Notes under the pieces: model-generated | Told to the model about the DNA's origin: nothing | The model's database searches: none | What the model saw: the letters and a program-made list of their open reading frames with translations, nothing else | Assembly: GCA_016783285.1 (NCBI GenBank) | Contig: JADHWW010000106.1 | Coordinates: 1-46,006 of the forward strand | Reading direction: 5' to 3' | Origin: Anaerolineae bacterium | Lineage (GTDB): Bacteria > Chloroflexota > Anaerolineae > B4-G1 | DNA: 46,006 nt | Part shown: positions 39,985 through 46,006 of the stretch, piece after piece | Numbering within the stretch: position 1 is the stretch's first letter | Layout: every line of letters begins with the position of its first letter | Program-made: the position numbers and the translations under genes

Positions 39985-42900
39985 CTTTCTTGGATGATTC
40001 CCTGGATGGCCTGCGTGGTGGTGGTGGTGGCGGCGGCGGTTGCTTCTCCGCCGGGCCGACCAGGCTATTCAATGCGATTGGGTTTTGTAGCGCCGCTTTG
40101 CCCGCAGGTGTGAGGTCGAGCACCGCGCCGCCATGGTCGAGTCGCCGTGCCCGCAGGAACCCACCGTTCTCCAGGTGATCCAGCATGCGTTCGACGGCCG
40201 TCTTCGAGCGGAAGGCCAGCGTGCCAAAACCGGCCTGGTCGCGGGCTTTCTCGTGGAGCGGCTGTCCGCCGGGGCGAGCCTTGTCGTCGCCGCGCAGGAT
40301 GCGCACCAGGCTGAACCGCCCCCAACTCCACGGCGCGTCCGAGACACAGCGCAGGATGGTCAAGAACTGTTCCCGCTCGTCGGGCAGACCGGCGTCCGGC
40401 GGCGGCGGGATTTTAATACAGTTGTCGCAGGCGGTGCAGCGCTCGATGGTGCGGCCGCCCAGGTAGGCGTTGATGTGTCCGTGGCGGCAGCGGCGCGTCA
40501 GGGCGTAGGCGGCGATCTCGTCCACGCGCTGAATCTGCACCGTCTCGTACCGCTCCAGCAGCGTTTCGATCCGCTCAGCGGAGTCCGTGGGAGGCGGCAA
40601 CAGTTCCAGCAGCCAGTCGCGCTTGGATGGGTGGTAGTCCAGCCAGCCCGCGTCGGTCCATTCCAGCACCCGCCGCTCGATATCCTCGAGGGGCAGATCG
40701 GCTCGCCGCGCCACGTCCGCCAGGTCCAGGGTCAGCGGTTGGCCGGGCCGCAGCCGGGCGGCCTGGCAGAAGGCGGCCAGTTCGTGGGGCAAGATACCAT
40801 CTTGCCCTACTCCCGTCAGGCAGACGACCGCGGTGCGGGGGAAGTCGGGGCCGCGTCGCAAGAGACCTGTCTCCTCCAGCAGGCTCAAGGCGACCCGTAT
40901 GCGTGTTTGATCGGCCTGCAGGTCGCGTTCCAGGTCTGCCGCTGCGACCCGGCCGGAGAAGGGGGCGCGGTCAGAGACCGGCCCCAGCGACAGGCGGTGT
41001 TTGACGGCCGCGTAGACGGCGCGCAGAAACTCGACCCGTAACATGTTCCGGCGGGCGCGGCGGGTCAGTGTGGCCCGGTCTGAGTGAGCGTACATCAGCA
41101 GGCAGCGGGCGGGCAACCCGTCCCGCCCGGCCCGGCCCGCCTCCTGGTAATACGCCTCCAGCGAGTTGGACGGGACGAAGTGGACGATGAAACGGATGTC
41201 TGGCTTGTCAATGCCCAGGCCGAAGGCGATGGTCGCCACGACGATGCGGATGCGGCCGGCCATAAAGTCATCCTGCACCTCGGTGCGGTTGGTGATGCCG
41301 GCGTGGTAGTGGCCGGCGACGATGCCATATCCGCGCAACAGCGATGATAATTCCTCGCAGCGGGCGCGCGTGCCGGCGTAGACGATACCGCTGCCATGTT
41401 CGGCCCGACAGAAGGCCAGTAGATGGCGCAGTTTCTCGTCGGGGTTGCGGGCGTAGAAGACCTCCAGTTGCAGGTTGGGGCGGGTCACGTCTCCGGCGAT
41501 GACGCGCATGCCATGCCCTGAGCCTGCCCTGAGCACAGCCGAAGGGCCTGTCGAAGGAGCCTGTCCTGAGCCTGCCGAAGGATCACCCAGGTGATGGATG
41601 ATGTCCCGCCGCACGCGGGACGGCGCTGTCGCGGTCATCGCCAAAAGCGGTGGGTTGCCCAGCGCCTGCCGGGCCCGCCCAATGGTGAGGTAGTCGGGCC
41701 GGAAGTTGTGGCCCCACATGCTGACGCAGTGCGCTTCGTCAATCACCAGCCGGTCCACGCCCGCGCGCCGCAGCGCGTGCAGGAAGGGGGGCTGACGCAA
41801 TCGCTCCGGGGCGGCGTAGACCAGCCGGTAGGCCCCGTCGGCGGCCTGTTCCAACCGCCGGCGCCGCTCGTCCCTCTCCAGGCTGTAGTCAATGTTGGTC
41901 GCCCGGCGTCGCAGCCCGTCCGGCAGCGAGTCTACCTGGTCCTTCATCAGCGCGATGAGCGGCGAGATGACCAGCGTCGTGACCCGTTCGCCAGGCTCAG
42001 GGCAGGCCCGTTCGCCAGGCTCAGGGCAGGCCCGTTCGGCAGGCCCTTCGACTGTGCTCAGGGCAGGCCCTTCGACTGTGCTCAGGGCAGGCTCAGGGTG
42101 GGCCTGTTCAGCAAGCAGCGCCGGGAGTTGGTAACAGAGCGACTTGCCGCCGCCGGTCGGCAGGATGGTCAGCACGTCCTCGCCGCGCAGGACACAGGCG
42201 ATGGTCTCCAACTGGCCGGGCAACAGAGTCTCGAAGCCGAAGAGCCGCCTGGTGGCCTCCGTGATGCGTACTCTCTCCTCTTCGGTGACGGGCACCTGGT
42301 CGAAGGTGGGCATGAATTCGGCGGGCGCCCCCCCTTCATCCCCCCCAATGGGGGGGACAGAGGGGGGGGCAGTGGCGGCGGCAGGTCGCACACGAGGGGC
42401 TGGGGAAAGGGCCGCGCGCAGTTCGTTCAGTTCGCCGGCGTGACGGCGCGCCAATTCGGCCTCCAGGTCGGCGACGCGGGTCTCCTCCCCGCTGGCCTGG
42501 AAGTAGTCGCGCAGCCGGCGCAGGTAGGTGATGGACAGCGGACTCTCCGCGTCGGCGGTGCGCAGCAGACGCACACCGTAGCCGCTGGCGGTCACCCAAT
42601 CGTCGCGGGCCTGATAGAGGGAGACCATCCCCAGCAGGTAGGCGCGGCCCTGTGGACGCAACTCGTTCACGCGGCGGTAGGCGGCCAGCGCGGCCTCTGT
42701 CTTGCCCCGGGCCAGTGCGACCTCGCCCAATAGCCTCCATGCCGTTATGCTATCCTCTTGCTCCTCGATGAGCGAGCGGGCGACCTGGTGGGCGGCCTCC
42801 TCGTCGCCCCGGGCCAGGTGGACGCGGGCCAGGAGCGAGCGGGCGGTGAGGGAGGTCCTGAGACGCAGTCGCTCCTGCATCACCTCCAGCGCGTCATCGG

Positions 42901-43123
42901 GCCGGTCCTGGGCCAGGAAAGCCCTCGTGCGCAGGTCGAGCAGCGAGACGAGGGTGGGGTTGAGCGGGATAAGGACGTCCAGGCAGGCGTGAAGGTCCTC
43001 CAGGTGCTCCCAGCGTAGGAGGAAGTTGAGCAGACGGCTGCGTTGATTGCCTGTCAGTCGGATGGTTTGTCGAGGAGCGATTTCCAACTCAGCCAGTACG
43101 TTTGTCATTTGCTCATTTGTCAT
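39959..43123 (-). CDS. recQ: TPR-RecQ helicase, HRDC domain lost by element insertion
   Basis: This 1054-residue RecQ-family 3'-5' DNA helicase has an unusual N-terminal TPR-like helical region (about 1-240), then the helicase core: LPTGGGKSLCYQLPALL (Walker A), VIDEAHCVSMWGHNFRPDY (DEAH), MTATA, and helicase C with ATIAFGLGIDKPDIR and YYQEAGRAGRDG. The RQC region follows, with the zinc Cys set RRCRHGH and RCTACDNC, and a winged helix. The open frame ends in 12 residues from a family A element; the HRDC domain is stranded downstream. Three in-frame repeat insertions interrupt the protein at about residues 252-266, 341-380 and 510-537. The start is 7 nt after the dual-OB stop. Helicase activity may survive HRDC loss. 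Confidence 0.9.
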   Translation of the reverse strand: MTNEQMTNVLAELEIAPRQTIRLTGNQRSRLLNFLLRWEHLEDLHACLDVLIPLNPTLVSLLDLRTRAFLAQDRPDDALEVMQERLRLRTSLTARSLLARVHLARGDEEAAHQVARSLIEEQEDSITAWRLLGEVALARGKTEAALAAYRRVNELRPQGRAYLLGMVSLYQARDDWVTASGYGVRLLRTADAESPLSITYLRRLRDYFQASGEETRVADLEAELARRHAGELNELRAALSPAPRVRPAAATAPPSVPPIGGDEGGAPAEFMPTFDQVPVTEEERVRITEATRRLFGFETLLPGQLETIACVLRGEDVLTILPTGGGKSLCYQLPALLAEQAHPEPALSTVEGPALSTVEGPAERACPEPGERACPEPGERVTTLVISPLIALMKDQVDSLPDGLRRRATNIDYSLERDERRRRLEQAADGAYRLVYAAPERLRQPPFLHALRRAGVDRLVIDEAHCVSMWGHNFRPDYLTIGRARQALGNPPLLAMTATAPSRVRRDIIHHLGDPSAGSGQAPSTGPSAVLRAGSGHGMRVIAGDVTRPNLQLEVFYARNPDEKLRHLLAFCRAEHGSGIVYAGTRARCEELSSLLRGYGIVAGHYHAGITNRTEVQDDFMAGRIRIVVATIAFGLGIDKPDIRFIVHFVPSNSLEAYYQEAGRAGRDGLPARCLLMYAHSDRATLTRRARRNMLRVEFLRAVYAAVKHRLSLGPVSDRAPFSGRVAAADLERDLQADQTRIRVALSLLEETGLLRRGPDFPRTAVVCLTGVGQDGILPHELAAFCQAARLRPGQPLTLDLADVARRADLPLEDIERRVLEWTDAGWLDYHPSKRDWLLELLPPPTDSAERIETLLERYETVQIQRVDEIAAYALTRRCRHGHINAYLGGRTIERCTACDNCIKIPPPPDAGLPDEREQFLTILRCVSDAPWSWGRFSLVRILRGDDKARPGGQPLHEKARDQAGFGTLAFRSKTAVERMLDHLENGGFLRARRLDHGGAVLDLTPAGKAALQNPIALNSLVGPAEKQPPPPPPPPRRPSRESSKKGNCSASHK
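41514..41582 (-). repeat. In-frame interspersed repeat in recQ (second insertion)
   Basis: About 69 bp of CCTGAGC / CCTTCGAC-type units, the same family as the 24-bp repeats at 41983-42091, inserted in frame between the DNA-helicase lobes (after LGDPS, adding SAGSGQAPSTGPSAVLRAG). It is not part of the RecQ fold. Confidence 0.8.
41983..42091 (-). repeat. Tandem 24-bp repeats inserted in frame in recQ
   Basis: Two full units and a partial unit of CCCGTTCGCCAGGCTCAGGG + CAGG are followed by two units of CCCTTCGACTGTGCTCAGGG + CAGG. Each 24-bp unit adds eight residues (ACPEPGER or PALSTVEG on the coding strand). They lie between Walker A and motif Ia, where typical RecQ has no insert. Confidence 0.9.
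42327..42369 (-). repeat. G/C hairpin repeat in recQ linker
   Basis: C7-TTCAT-C7-AAT-G7-ACAGA-G8: a self-complementary block that encodes PPSVPPIGGDEGGAP on the coding strand, in frame, in the linker between the TPR region and helicase core. Confidence 0.75.
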
Positions 43124-43130
43124 CTCTCAT

Positions 43131-43847
43131 TCACCTGTCATTCATCTCGTAATCTGGAACGACGTGCACGCCGACGACGAGGGGCCAATACTCTCCCTGC
43201 CAGTTGCGGCTCAGTCCCACGGCCAGGTAGAGGGCGTCGGCGTTCAATCGTTCGTAGAGTTCGTCGTGATCCAGCCTCAGGTAGCCCCCTTTCCCACCCA
43301 ACCAGGCCCTGCCCAGCGAGCGGTACTTGAGGTCGGTCACGGAGGCGCCGCGCCTGCTCGTGGCCTGAGGATGATTGGCATCGCCCGCCAGCACGAAACC
43401 CATGCGCGCCTCGTACTTGCCGGAGTAGCCGTCCAATGAGAACAACGTCCACACTTGTTCCGGCTGCACCAGGCAGAGCGAACGGGTGTGGTGGACGAGC
43501 ACGTCTTCCGGGGCTCGGTCGAGATATTTGGCGAAGAAGCGGGCCCGCTGCTCTCCCTCCAGGCGGCGCAGCAGCCGTGGACGGTGGCGGATGAAATCGG
43601 TGCGCCAGTCCTCGACGTGGGGTGGGTCGGGGTGTGGCGCGAGCAGGTTCAGTTCGACCACGTCACTACACTGCACCAGGCGACCGCCGGCATCGGTCAT
43701 GTCGCCCGGCAGGAGGGTGTCGAACTCGCGCACCGGGCGCACCCAGCGCAGGCCGGTGACGGGGTCAGTCTCGCGGGTTAACCCGGCCGTGCAGATGCCG
43801 CTAAGCATTTTGCTCATGGCCAGGATCAAAACTTCTTGTGCTGGCAT
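43131..43847 (-). CDS. Dual OB-fold domain-containing protein
   Basis: This 238-residue protein resembles the dual OB-domain proteins annotated near DUF488 genes. Recognisable elements are an opening AQEVLILAMSKMLSGICTAGLTRE, VRPVREF, CSDVVELNLL and HVEDWRTDFI, then GYSGKYEARMGFVLAG and DLKYRSLGRAWLGGKGG in the second half. OB folds usually bind single-stranded nucleic acid; a biochemical role is not established for this family. The ATG at 43847 follows GGGAGAAAACC. It stops 7 nt before the TPR-RecQ start, so the two are probably co-transcribed and may act together on DNA. Family call moderate, function inferred. Confidence 0.75.
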   Translation of the reverse strand: MPAQEVLILAMSKMLSGICTAGLTRETDPVTGLRWVRPVREFDTLLPGDMTDAGGRLVQCSDVVELNLLAPHPDPPHVEDWRTDFIRHRPRLLRRLEGEQRARFFAKYLDRAPEDVLVHHTRSLCLVQPEQVWTLFSLDGYSGKYEARMGFVLAGDANHPQATSRRGASVTDLKYRSLGRAWLGGKGGYLRLDHDELYERLNADALYLAVGLSRNWQGEYWPLVVGVHVVPDYEMNDR

Positions 43848-43996
43848 GGTTTTCTCCCTATTGGAGTCCGCAACTTGTTGCGGCAGTGGGGTTGGCAGGT
43901 GCACCCCTCAAACCCCGAACAAGTTCGGGACTCCCGTGGTGCTCTGAGCGGGTGTGCCACCCGCGTCCCACATCCAGGGGCAATGCTCCGTCTCAG

Positions 43997-44146
43997 GTTA
44001 CTACAGGCATGTCTGGAAAGTGGCAATCTCACCCAGTCAATAGCTTTGTAATGATGTCATTGCGAGCGTAGCGAAGCAATCTCCCGCCAGCAAGTTGGGG
44101 ATTGCTTCGTCACTTCGTTCCTCGCAATGACAGGGTGAGTAGTAAC
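43997..44146 (+). mobile_element. Family D element (150 bp) between DUF488 and dual-OB genes
   Basis: Ends GTTACTAC (43997-44004) and GTAGTAAC (44139-44146) are flanked by the 8-bp duplication CGTCTCAG (43989-43996 and 44147-44154). The interior holds a hairpin GTCATTGCGAG...GCGAAGCAATC / GATTGCTTCG...CTCGCAATGAC (44056-44131). The ends resemble the family A end GTGACTACTCAT, suggesting a common transposase. The flanking gap (43848-44245) otherwise holds only short palindromes such as CCCGAACAAGTTCGGG. Confidence 0.85.
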
Positions 44147-44245
44147 CGTCTCAGTTCCCACAGTCGGGGGTGTCACACCCCCTTTGAGCATATCTATCCC
44201 GCGAAATCCGGAAGACCCATAACCCTCTACCAGTGGGCATCTCTC

Positions 44246-44710
44246 CTACAAATGAACGATGGTTAACTCCAGCAGGTGCCTGGCCCAGTATTCGGCGACC
44301 AGGCGGCGGTGGCAGTGTTCGGCGGTCGGCTCGGCGCACAGGAGGCACGGCGCGCGATAGCGGGCCAGGACCTCGCGGCCTATATCTTCGGCGGCTCGTT
44401 CTGCCAGGAGCGGGAGGAAGCGGGACTCGTAGGCTGCCCAGTCCTGATCATCGCGATAACCGTCAAGAATGTCGGGGGTGGGGGCCAGTTCGGGGTGGTG
44501 CTCGTAGGCGATGGAGAATCCATCGCGCAGCAGGAAGGCCAGGTCGTCCCGCTTTGTGTAGCCGGCCAGGTGGGAGGTGTTGCGCAAGCGAACGTCAATC
44601 ACCGCGTCCACGCCAGCCTCGCGCAGTTGGCCGATGAACGTAGCGAGCGGTTTGCGTTGGTAGCCGATGGTATAGACGATGGACGGTGGACGGTGGACGT
44701 TGGACATCAT
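44246..44710 (-). CDS. DUF488 family protein, copy 2
   Basis: This 154-residue DUF488 protein shows IVYTIGYQRKPLATFIGQLREAGVDAVIDVR, FSIAYEHHPELAPTPDIL and the conserved end APCLLCAEPTAEHCHRRLVAEYW, with the CxxC-like/EHCHR signature. The family's function is not established. It starts at ATG 44710 (AGGAG 6 nt upstream), overlapping the stop of DUF488 copy 1 (ATGA). Tandem DUF488 genes followed by a dual-OB gene and RecQ suggest one operon, although about 400 bp with a family D element now lies between this gene and the dual-OB gene. Confidence 0.88.
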   Translation of the reverse strand: MMSNVHRPPSIVYTIGYQRKPLATFIGQLREAGVDAVIDVRLRNTSHLAGYTKRDDLAFLLRDGFSIAYEHHPELAPTPDILDGYRDDQDWAAYESRFLPLLAERAAEDIGREVLARYRAPCLLCAEPTAEHCHRRLVAEYWARHLLELTIVHL

Positions 44711-45222
44711 GGCTTCTCCTCTCGTCCAAACAGGGAAAGTTGCTGGGGCACTAACTCCCCCTCGACTGTCCTGCCGTCGGGCTGGACGTGGAGCACGCGG
44801 ACGGTGCGCCCCAACAGGGTTTGGGTGATAAGCAGATGGCGATGGCAGTGGTGGTGGTCGCCCTCGCTGCACATCATGGCCACACGTCCGGTCTGGGCTA
44901 GTTCGAGCAGCCGGTCAATGCCGGCCTGGTAGGCGGATGTCTGCTCGACGCGCTGGTAGTCGGCGTGCTCCTGCCCGGGGTCGTACAGGGCCGAGTCGGT
45001 TGGCCGGCCGCCGAGGGCGTCACCCATAAACTGGTAGACGATGCCAGCATCCTGGAGGTCGCGGGCCAATGTCTCGCGGTTGAACTGGGGGGTCCAGCGG
45101 CTGTAGGGCTGGCTGCGCACGTCCACGACGAGCGTGATCCCGTATTGGCGCAACAGGTCAACGAACGTTTCGGTCGTGTGGTCGCTGTGGCCGACGGTGT
45201 GAATCAGCAGGTCTTTGGGCAT
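44707..45222 (-). CDS. DUF488 family protein, copy 1
   Basis: This 171-residue DUF488 protein has all family landmarks: IHTVGHSDHTTETFVDLL, VVDVRSQPYSRWTPQFNRE, YQFMGDALGGRP and VAMMCSEGDHHHCHRHLLI. The Cys and clustered His residues near the end are the most conserved positions of the family. The ATG at 45222 is chosen because the family begins within a few residues (MPKDLLIHTVGHS); the upstream in-frame extension is not conserved-looking. Its stop overlaps the start of copy 2. The two copies differ enough to be old paralogues. Function unknown. Confidence 0.9.
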   Translation of the reverse strand: MPKDLLIHTVGHSDHTTETFVDLLRQYGITLVVDVRSQPYSRWTPQFNRETLARDLQDAGIVYQFMGDALGGRPTDSALYDPGQEHADYQRVEQTSAYQAGIDRLLELAQTGRVAMMCSEGDHHHCHRHLLITQTLLGRTVRVLHVQPDGRTVEGELVPQQLSLFGREEKP

Positions 45223-45293
45223 GGTCGTCCGTCTCGTCTCGTTATGGCAGAAGTATAGCGAAATCTGGCCAAAAGGCAAATGGGCAAATGATG

Positions 45294-45550
45294 ATGGGGT
45301 TCGTAGTAACGACTTTAGTCGTTTGGGCCGCGCAGCCAGCGACTAAAGTCGCCACGTAAGCGTTCAGTGGGGGGGGTAAAATGGAACACAGATTTAACGG
45401 ATCGAACGGATTTTCACGGATAAAAAAGAGAAATCCGTGCGAATCCGCAAAATCCGTCTGATCCGCGTTCTATTTCGTCATGGCCTGAACGGTTACGTCG
45501 CCACTACGATGCCATATCACGCGGCAACGATGCTAAAACGGGAATTGCTG
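45294..45550 (+). mobile_element. Family B element, copy 2, 5'-truncated and split by a nested family A element
   Basis: The sequence from 45294 to 45550, minus the nested insert of 149 bp, is 108 bp and differs from 33846-33953 at one base. The first 14 bases of the element (CAGCAATTCCCGTT) are missing at the left, so no target duplication can be read. The right end CGGGAATTGCTG lies in the 3' end of the last gene. Confidence 0.93.
45356..45496 (+). mobile_element. Family A-like element, copy 3 (141 bp), nested in family B
   Basis: Terminal repeats GTAAGCGTTCAG (45356-45367) and CTGAACGGTTAC (45485-45496) match at 11 of 12 positions. The 8-bp duplication GTCGCCAC lies at 45348-45355 and 45497-45504; the intact family B copy 1 has this octamer once (33900-33907), giving the empty site. 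The interior has ACGGAT/ATCCGT units but diverges from copies 1 and 2. The GTAA termini plus 8-bp duplication are typical of IS66-family elements. Confidence 0.93.
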
Positions 45551-46005
45551 CTTGTTTGTGATTGCACATACTCCCCGATATACCCCCACAGCAGGCTGAT
45601 GACCCGCATCTGCAATCGTTCATCGGCCGTCCGGCTTCTTGCCCACCGAAGGATGTCCTCTTGTATCTCTTCCCGGTATTGTTGATAGGCATCCAATACT
45701 TGCTGGCAGACCTTATCATCTTCGGGGACATGGGCCGTCCCAGTGTTGCCTGCCTCTTGCCACGCCTGGACGAATTCGGCCTTGACCATGCTGCCGGCGA
45801 ATCTGAGATCTTCTCCGATCATGATATAACCCTGGCCCAGTGCGCCCGCTCCGGTGAAAAGCTCTTGTCCCACCTGTACTTCGCCCTCAGGCAAGCGAAA
45901 CTTCTTAGTCGGCGTGTCAGGAAGCACGAAGCCGTCAGGGAAGCGACGGAAGACCGATTTGTCCATCTCTCGCCAGATTTCCTTCGCCAGGGTGCGGGCG
46001 CTGGC
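45517..46005 (-). CDS. Unrecognised protein, 5' end outside window, C-terminus altered by family B element
   Basis: This minus-strand reading frame is open at the right window edge (162 codons visible), so the true start lies outside. It reads LAKEIWREMDKSVFRRFPDG, then a beta-rich middle (KKFRLPEGEVQVGQELFTGA, YIMIGEDLRFAGSMVKAEF) and a helical C-terminal half (VLDAYQQYREEIQEDILRW, DERLQMRVISLLWGYIGEY). The last residues after VQSQTSS are encoded by the family B element, so the natural end has been replaced. I do not recognise the family. It is co-directional with the DUF488 and RecQ genes, but about 290 bp of repeats separates them. Confidence 0.75.
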   Translation of the reverse strand, partial: ASARTLAKEIWREMDKSVFRRFPDGFVLPDTPTKKFRLPEGEVQVGQELFTGAGALGQGYIMIGEDLRFAGSMVKAEFVQAWQEAGNTGTAHVPEDDKVCQQVLDAYQQYREEIQEDILRWARSRTADERLQMRVISLLWGYIGEYVQSQTSSNSRFSIVAA

Positions 46006-46006
46006 C

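Noticed and set aside
41983..42091. CRISPR-like direct repeats
   Set aside because: The 24-bp units are tandem without spacers, lie in frame inside recQ and match a known type of interspersed repeat; no cas gene is present.
40133..42733. Long plus-strand open frames antisense to recQ
   Set aside because: They mirror the recQ codons, lack conserved motifs and cross the recQ repeats; they are shadows of a GC-rich gene.
43850..43990. Palindromes such as CCCGAACAAGTTCGGG and CCGCAACTTGTTGCGG as regulatory operators
   Set aside because: They are common in repeat-rich intergenic DNA and have no positional relation to a promoter; no supporting evidence.

Overview
The window is GC-rich bacterial DNA, most likely from a Chloroflexota (Anaerolineae-like) genome. 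That is an inference from the gene set (CpXC-domain protein, tandem c-di-AMP receptor-like proteins, Pro/Thr-rich anchored proteins, FHA plus Ser/Thr kinase pair) and from interspersed repeats of a kind common in that phylum (ACACGGAT-rich elements and 24-bp repeats encoding PALSTVEG / ACPEPGER). The only RNA gene seen is a tRNA-Arg(ACG).

Layout. 1-5400: tail of a histidine kinase, the tRNA, then a minus-strand operon (membrane alpha/beta-hydrolase, degenerate PAP2 protein, GAF-PAS histidine kinase, CpXC protein). 5400-9100: radical-SAM relic, two tandem DarA-like genes, a J-domain coiled-coil protein, and a divergent FHA-winged-helix / Ser-Thr kinase pair. 9100-15600: anchored GH3-like protein and a minus-strand operon xerD - bPH2/SHOCT - PNP - membrane protein. 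15700-36200 (plus strand): nagA; a GntR regulator; an oligopeptide-type ABC transporter; a catabolic-looking run (saccharopine-dehydrogenase-like, Fe-S protein, GpsA-like dehydrogenase, TIM-barrel, PhnW-like aminotransferase, non-pyrrolysine MttB-family methyltransferase, HisC-like aminotransferase); then HPr, a broken SIS-domain gene and PTS enzyme I. 36200-46006 (minus strand): NERD helicase, IS4 and LuxR relics, and a DNA-processing neighbourhood (two DUF488 genes, dual-OB protein, TPR-RecQ, UPF0158), ending in a partial gene.

The strongest unexpected signal is a set of short non-autonomous transposable elements whose ends and target-site duplications (TSDs) can be read directly. Family A (151, 151 and 141 bp, ends GTAA-like, 8-bp TSDs, IS66-like by structure) sits in the GH3 leader, splits recQ from its HRDC domain, and lies inside a family B element. 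Family B (122 bp, 9-bp TSD) interrupts the SIS gene, and a second copy ends the last gene. Family C (100 bp palindrome) has two copies and family D (150 bp, 8-bp TSD) one. Removing element plus one TSD restores an intact reading frame at both gene insertions (recQ and SIS), so these are real insertions rather than chance repeats.

Other decay includes a +1 homopolymer frameshift in the SIS gene, a relic of a second HPr gene before ptsI, a nonsense codon in the UPF0158 gene, and truncated radical-SAM, IS4 and LuxR fragments. Two gene neighbourhoods look like candidate undescribed systems: the transporter-MttB-aminotransferase cluster (17.1-32.8 kb) and the DUF488/dual-OB/TPR-RecQ cluster (38.8-45.2 kb). 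Both assignments are inference.
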